Shown here piece by piece: positions 60,229-64,000 of a stretch of 64,000 nt of DNA. The stretch is from Ornithinibacillus halophilus. Lineage in GTDB: Bacteria; Bacillota; Bacilli; Bacillales; Amphibacillaceae. Where the stretch lies: the NCBI RefSeq assembly GCF_900129485.1, contig NZ_FQVW01000002.1, forward strand, positions 1 through 64,000, read 5' to 3'. Both the position numbers and the translations under genes were made by a program. Under the pieces are notes generated by a model. That model had not been told where the DNA came from. It saw nothing but the letters and a program-made list of their open reading frames with translations, and searched no databases. How positions within the stretch are numbered: position 1 is the stretch's first letter; every line of letters begins with the position of its first letter.

Positions 60229-60253
60229 CATTATTTGCAGAAGAATTTAAGAT
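60225..60253 (+). promoter_or_regulatory. SigA promoter of hisS-aspS
   Basis: A perfect TTGACA (60225-60230) and TAAGAT (60248-60253) are separated by 17 bp. The -35 shares bases with the stop codon of the preceding small gene. Confidence 0.8.
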
Positions 60254-60259
60254 AGTTAC

Positions 60260-60530
60260 ATTCAAGTATATATGAACGAACATACCGATGACGGAGAAAG
60301 TAGTTAGTTCCCATCTGGGCAGAGATAAAATGTCGAGGCTGAAAACATTTTACATGATGGTCTAATGAAAAGACACTCCTAAGGTTTTACATCGAACGTA
60401 CGTAGTAAATTAGTAGGTGTAGACGTCTTGCAGGCGTTAACTGTGAAGAGTGGATGCTTAAGTGCATCAACTAGGGTGGCAACGCGGGTAACTCTCGTCC
60501 CTTCTTTTATGGAGGGGATGAGAGTTTTTT
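60260..60530 (+). promoter_or_regulatory. T-box riboswitch controlling hisS-aspS
   Basis: The T-box core AGGGTGGCAACGCGG lies at 60473-60487. It is followed by a terminator stem (AACTCTCGTCCCTTC / GGAGGGGATGAGAGTT) and a T-run ending near 60530. Stem I begins near GACGGAGAAAGTA (about 60288). The candidate specifier segment is GACAC at 60372-60376 (context GAAAAGACACTCC), which holds both GAC (Asp) and CAC (His), matching the two synthetases downstream. Confidence 0.93.
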
Positions 60531-60561
60531 TATATACAAAAAATTAGTAGGGGGCTACATA

Positions 60562-61848
60562 ATGAATATTAAAGCGCCAAGAGGAACTGCTGATGTTTTA
60601 CCACAGGATGCTCAAAAATGGCAATTTGTAGAAAATAAAATAAAAAATATCTGTGATCAATTCCATTATAAGGAAATTCGCACACCACTATTTGAACATA
60701 CGGAAGTCTTTCAACGTGGAGTTGGTGATTCAACAGACATCGTTCAAAAAGAAATGTATACCTTCGAGGACCGAGGTGGAAGAAGTCTTACATTACGCCC
60801 TGAAGGAACTGCTTCTGTTGCAAGAGCATTTGTTCAAAATAAAATGTATGGTGAACCTAGTCAACCGATTAAATTGTTTTATTTTATGCAAATGTTCCGT
60901 TATGAAAGACCACAGCAAGGAAGAATGCGTCAACTTAATCAATTTGGAGTGGAAGTACTAGGTAGTGCTGACCCAGCCGTTGATGCTGAGGTTATCGATT
61001 TAGCTATGACGGTGTACCAGGAATTAGGATTATCATCACTTAAATTAGTTATTAATTCATTAGGAGATGCTGAAAGTAGAGAAGATTACCGTAATGCTTT
61101 AATTACACATTTCACACCTCACCGCGAAGAATTGTGTAGTGACTGTCAAAACCGTTTAGACCAAAATCCATTACGAGTTCTAGACTGTAAAACAGATCGT
61201 AATCATCCGGCAATGGGGACGGCACCATCTATTCTCGACTATTTAAATGACGAATCAAGAGAATACTTCGATAAAGTGAAAGAATATCTAACATTAATGG
61301 GGATTTCTTATGAAGTCGATCCGAATTTAGTCCGTGGACTTGACTATTATAATCACACTGCTTTTGAGATTATGAGTGAGGCAGAAGGCTTTGGTGCTAT
61401 TACAACGTTAGCTGGTGGTGGAAGATACAATGGGTTAGTGAATCAGTTAGGTGGACCAGATACACCAGGAATAGGATTTGGCATGGGAATCGAACGATTA
61501 TTAATGGCACTTGATGCTGAGAATCAACAATTGCCAATTGATGAGACGATTGATTGCTATCTTATAGCAGTAGGGGAAGAAGTAGAAAAAGAAGCCGTAC
61601 GCTTAGTACATGAACTACGTAAAAATGGTATTCAGGTAGATAAAGATTATCAGGGAAGAAAGATGAAGGCTCAATTTAAAGCAGCTGACAGGTATCAGGC
61701 TAAAATGGTTCTAATCCTTGGAGAAGATGAACTGAAGAAACAAGTCATCAATTTGAAGGATATGGAAACAGGTGAACAAATCGAAGTATCAATACAATCC
61801 GTGGTTGATACAGTAGCTGGGAAGCTCCAAGGAGGAAGAGAAAAATGA
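60562..61848 (+). CDS. hisS: Histidyl-tRNA synthetase
   Basis: Class II synthetase of 428 residues. It starts [14 protein letters not shown] and carries motif 1 around [31 protein letters not shown], motif 2 [18 protein letters not shown], the His-specific [14 protein letters not shown], and motif 3 [13 protein letters not shown], then the C-terminal anticodon domain. TAGGGGGC lies before the ATG. It overlaps aspS by four bases (ATGA). Confidence 0.98.
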   Translation: MNIKAPRGTADVLPQDAQKWQFVENKIKNICDQFHYKEIRTPLFEHTEVFQRGVGDSTDIVQKEMYTFEDRGGRSLTLRPEGTASVARAFVQNKMYGEPSQPIKLFYFMQMFRYERPQQGRMRQLNQFGVEVLGSADPAVDAEVIDLAMTVYQELGLSSLKLVINSLGDAESREDYRNALITHFTPHREELCSDCQNRLDQNPLRVLDCKTDRNHPAMGTAPSILDYLNDESREYFDKVKEYLTLMGISYEVDPNLVRGLDYYNHTAFEIMSEAEGFGAITTLAGGGRYNGLVNQLGGPDTPGIGFGMGIERLLMALDAENQQLPIDETIDCYLIAVGEEVEKEAVRLVHELRKNGIQVDKDYQGRKMKAQFKAADRYQAKMVLILGEDELKKQVINLKDMETGEQIEVSIQSVVDTVAGKLQGGREK

Positions 61849-63614
61849 GTAAACGTGTATTAGGTGGAACTCTAAGAGAGAGTGATATTGATAAAGAAAT
61901 CCTTTTAAAAGGTTGGGTTCAAAAAAGACGTGATTTGGGAGGATTAATTTTTATTGACCTTCGAGACAAATCTGGAGTAGTTCAAGTAGTATTTAATCCG
62001 GATGTTTCAAAATCGGCTTTAGAAACAGCAGATAGTGTTCGTAGTGAGTTTGTTGTTCAAGTTAAAGGAAAAGTCGTGAAAAGAGAGGAAAACACGATCA
62101 ATCCTTCCATGGAGACGGGGCATATTGAGGTAATTGCTTCAGAAATAGAAGTAATCAATAAGGCAAAGAACCCTCCATTTTTAATCCAAGATGAATCCGA
62201 TGTGTCAGAAGATTTACGTCTGAAATACCGTTATATTGATTTAAGAAGAACTCCCCTTCAAGAGACGTTTAAAATGCGTCATCAAATCACACAAACGGTT
62301 AGAAATTACTTAAATGATAATGGATATTTAGAAATGGAAACACCAATTTTGACGAAGAGTACACCAGAAGGAGCTCGTGATTACCTTGTACCAAGTAGAG
62401 TCCATTCAGGTGAATTTTATGCACTGCCACAATCTCCACAATTGTTTAAACAGTTGATCATGATGAGTGGTTTCGAGAAATACTATCAAATCGCTCGTTG
62501 TTTTAGAGATGAAGATTTGAGAGCAGACCGTCAACCAGAATTTACTCAAATTGATATTGAAACTTCTTTCATGTCGAGTGATGAAATAATGGAAATGACA
62601 GAAAACATGATGCAAAAAGTGATGAAAGAAGTTAAAGGCATTGATCTTGAATTACCATTGCAACGCATGCCATATGATGAAGCAATGAGACGTTACGGCT
62701 CAGATAAACCAGATACAAGATTTGGTATGGAGTTTATTCATGTATCCGATGTTCTTAAGGACTCAACATTTAAAGTATTCCAGGGTGCTATTGAATCCGG
62801 TGGAACGGTTTGTCTGTTAAATGTAGAAGGTCAAGCGAACAATTATTCTCGAAAAGATATTGATAAATTAACCGATTTTGTTAAAGTGTACGGTGCAAAA
62901 GGGCTAGCATGGTTAAAAGTGGAAGAAAATGATGTGAAAGGTCCAATTGCGAAATTTTTAACTGATGAGGAAAAGCAAGGACTTATAAGTAAAGCAGAAG
63001 CAAAAGATGGTGACTTACTATTATTCGGAGCAGATGATACCTCTGTAGTATATGATAGTTTAGGTGCTTTACGTCTAAAACTAGGAAAAGAACTGGGACT
63101 AATTGATGAGTCTAAATTTAATTTCTTATGGATTACCGATTGGCCACTTCTAGAGTATGATGAAGAACTTGGTCGTTATACAGCTGCCCATCATCCATTT
63201 ACGATGCCAGCGGATGGTGATGTTGACAAATTAGCTACAGATCCTGCAAATGTTAAAGCAAATGCTTACGATTTAGTGCTTAACGGCTATGAATTAGGTG
63301 GAGGTTCTCTACGTATTTATAAACGTGAACTACAAAATCAAATGTTTGAGGTTTTAGGATTTACAAATGAAGAGGCAGAGGAACAATTTGGTTTCCTACT
63401 CGATGCGTTAGAATATGGTGCACCACCACATGGAGGGATTGCACTAGGATTAGACCGAATTGTTATGTTACTAGCAGGAAGAAGCAACTTAAGAGATACT
63501 ATTCTATTCCCTAAGACGGCATCAGCTTCTGATCCACTAACAGATGCACCAGATACTGTAAGTGATGCACAATTAGATGAATTAGCTATCCAATTAACTA
63601 AAGAATATGAGTAA
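61845..63614 (+). CDS. aspS: Aspartyl-tRNA synthetase
   Basis: Class II synthetase of 589 residues. It has an N-terminal OB-fold anticodon domain ([25 protein letters not shown]), motif 1 near FLEMETPIL-type [25 protein letters not shown], motif 2 [19 protein letters not shown], the bacterial GAD insertion domain (about 290-420), and motif 3 [14 protein letters not shown]. The ATG at 61845 overlaps the hisS TGA and has GGAGGAAG upstream. Confidence 0.98.
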   Translation: MSKRVLGGTLRESDIDKEILLKGWVQKRRDLGGLIFIDLRDKSGVVQVVFNPDVSKSALETADSVRSEFVVQVKGKVVKREENTINPSMETGHIEVIASEIEVINKAKNPPFLIQDESDVSEDLRLKYRYIDLRRTPLQETFKMRHQITQTVRNYLNDNGYLEMETPILTKSTPEGARDYLVPSRVHSGEFYALPQSPQLFKQLIMMSGFEKYYQIARCFRDEDLRADRQPEFTQIDIETSFMSSDEIMEMTENMMQKVMKEVKGIDLELPLQRMPYDEAMRRYGSDKPDTRFGMEFIHVSDVLKDSTFKVFQGAIESGGTVCLLNVEGQANNYSRKDIDKLTDFVKVYGAKGLAWLKVEENDVKGPIAKFLTDEEKQGLISKAEAKDGDLLLFGADDTSVVYDSLGALRLKLGKELGLIDESKFNFLWITDWPLLEYDEELGRYTAAHHPFTMPADGDVDKLATDPANVKANAYDLVLNGYELGGGSLRIYKRELQNQMFEVLGFTNEEAEEQFGFLLDALEYGAPPHGGIALGLDRIVMLLAGRSNLRDTILFPKTASASDPLTDAPDTVSDAQLDELAIQLTKEYE

Positions 63615-63694
63615 TTGATGTAATTGTTTAAAAACTGTAACAAATGTAATGAATACTTCACATAACATGATATTGAAACAGTAAATTTCTTATG

Positions 63695-63723
63695 TTAATA
63701 TTAATTTACAAACAAATTATTAA
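63695..63723 (+). promoter_or_regulatory. Weak candidate promoter of the 6S RNA
   Basis: TTAATA (63695-63700) and TATTAA (63718-63723) with 17-bp spacing would start transcription at the 5' arm of the closing stem at about 63729. TTGAAA (63673) with TAATAT (63696) is an alternative, also with 17-bp spacing. Confidence 0.35.
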
Positions 63724-63726
63724 CTA

Positions 63727-63925
63727 AAGGCATTGATCCTGATGTGTTTGTCTATATAGAACGTTTTGACCGAACATTAACATAATTGGGAGCTTGAGAG
63801 TTTTTATATTGCGTACGCGCCTCCATTGTCAGAGGAAGTACAATAAATATAAAACAAAGCACCCACCTGCCTTGAGCGGGATCAAAACTAATCAAATAGA
63901 CGGCAACATTGGGATTGATGCATAC
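63727..63925 (+). ncRNA. ssrS: 6S RNA (BsrA/SsrS)
   Basis: The region downstream of aspS, where bsrA lies in B. subtilis, has 6S-RNA features. A closing stem is formed by GCATTGATCC (63730-63739) and GGATTGATGC (63912-63921). CCTGATGTGTTTGTC follows the 5' arm. The middle holds a large A-rich bubble and short stems (CCTCCATTGTCAGAGG at 63822-63837), then GCACCCACCTGCCTTGAGCG. The length of about 195 nt fits. 6S RNA mimics an open promoter and binds SigA RNA polymerase. I have no covariance score, so the ends are approximate. Confidence 0.72.
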
Positions 63926-63932
63926 ATAATTA

Positions 63933-64000
63933 AGAGACTAGCACAAAAGTATTATAGATACATCAAAATCCGAACAAGAGAATTGTTCGGATTTTTGAAT
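63933..64000 (-). repeat. Interspersed repeat end and terminator hairpin at the window edge
   Basis: AGAGACTAGCACAAAAGTATT is the reverse complement, diverged, of the AATACTTTTGTCCCAGCCTCT module at 1-99 and 39270-39301. It is followed by a perfect hairpin AAAATCCGAACAA / TTGTTCGGATTTT (63965-63995), which may also terminate the 6S RNA. The element runs off the window. Confidence 0.65.

Overview
The window reads as chromosomal DNA of an AT-rich, endospore-forming member of the Bacillaceae. The gene order follows the conserved hemAXCDBL - valS - folC - mreBCD/minCD - spoIVF - rplU - obg - ruvAB - secDF - recJ - relA - hisS/aspS segment known from Bacillus subtilis. Differences in detail suggest an Oceanobacillus/Ornithinibacillus/Virgibacillus-like lineage: no maf next to radC, nadE beside safA, a RimK-like pair beside folC, and many intergenic mosaic repeats. 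The species cannot be fixed from this window alone.

Layout. 0.1-7.2 kb: a minus-strand membrane protein, then the tetrapyrrole operon hemA-X-C-D-B-L, whose leader can fold into alternative hairpins. 7.28-8.84 kb: thirty head-to-tail copies of a 52-bp unit at exactly constant period. 8.9-12.5 kb: a NERD-domain protein on the minus strand, then spoVID-ysxE for the spore coat. 12.6-15.6 kb: a T-box and valS. 15.8-21.9 kb: two overlapping ATP-grasp ligases divergent from folC, then a GAF-GGDEF protein and a SpoIIB-like protein. 22.1-25.4 kb: radC split by a 2,534-bp group II intron encoding an RT/maturase/HNH protein. 25.6-35.1 kb: cell shape and division (mreBCD, minCD), the SpoIVFA/FB protease pair, the L21-Prp-L27 ribosomal cluster, spo0B and obg. 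35.2-38.5 kb: safA, a CotS-like kinase, nadE and a spore-type lipoprotein. 38.5-39.5 kb: about 1 kb of mosaic repeats. 39.6-50.5 kb: yebC, ruvAB, queA-tgt-yajC, spoVB, comN, secDF and a LapA-like gene. 50.9-56.7 kb: recJ-apt, relA-dtd. 56.8-58.8 kb: a small accessory island with two ASCH proteins, a P-loop kinase-like protein and a membrane protein. 58.9-64 kb: a cell-wall amidase, a tiny HTH-like gene, a T-box-controlled hisS-aspS operon and a probable 6S RNA.

How the genes work together. Most of the window is housekeeping: heme synthesis, aminoacyl-tRNA synthesis, queuosine, secretion, recombination and stringent response. It is interleaved with sporulation genes (spoVID, ysxE, spoIIB, spoIVFA/FB, spo0B, safA, spoVB). 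Each of the two LysM spore-coat organisers (SpoVID, SafA) is followed directly by a CotS-type kinase-like gene; one of these looks catalytically dead and the other intact.

Most unusual items: (1) the 52-bp x 30 array; (2) the group II intron inserted in frame within the conserved metal-binding motif of radC, whose maturase ORF runs into domain V; (3) large structured intergenic repeats, one pair showing a compensatory base change between copies and another carrying a GAAA-capped hairpin; (4) an alternating-stem leader before hemA; (5) overlapping Asp and His specifier triplets in the hisS-aspS T-box. I found no CRISPR array, prophage or DNA-transposon insertion sequence.
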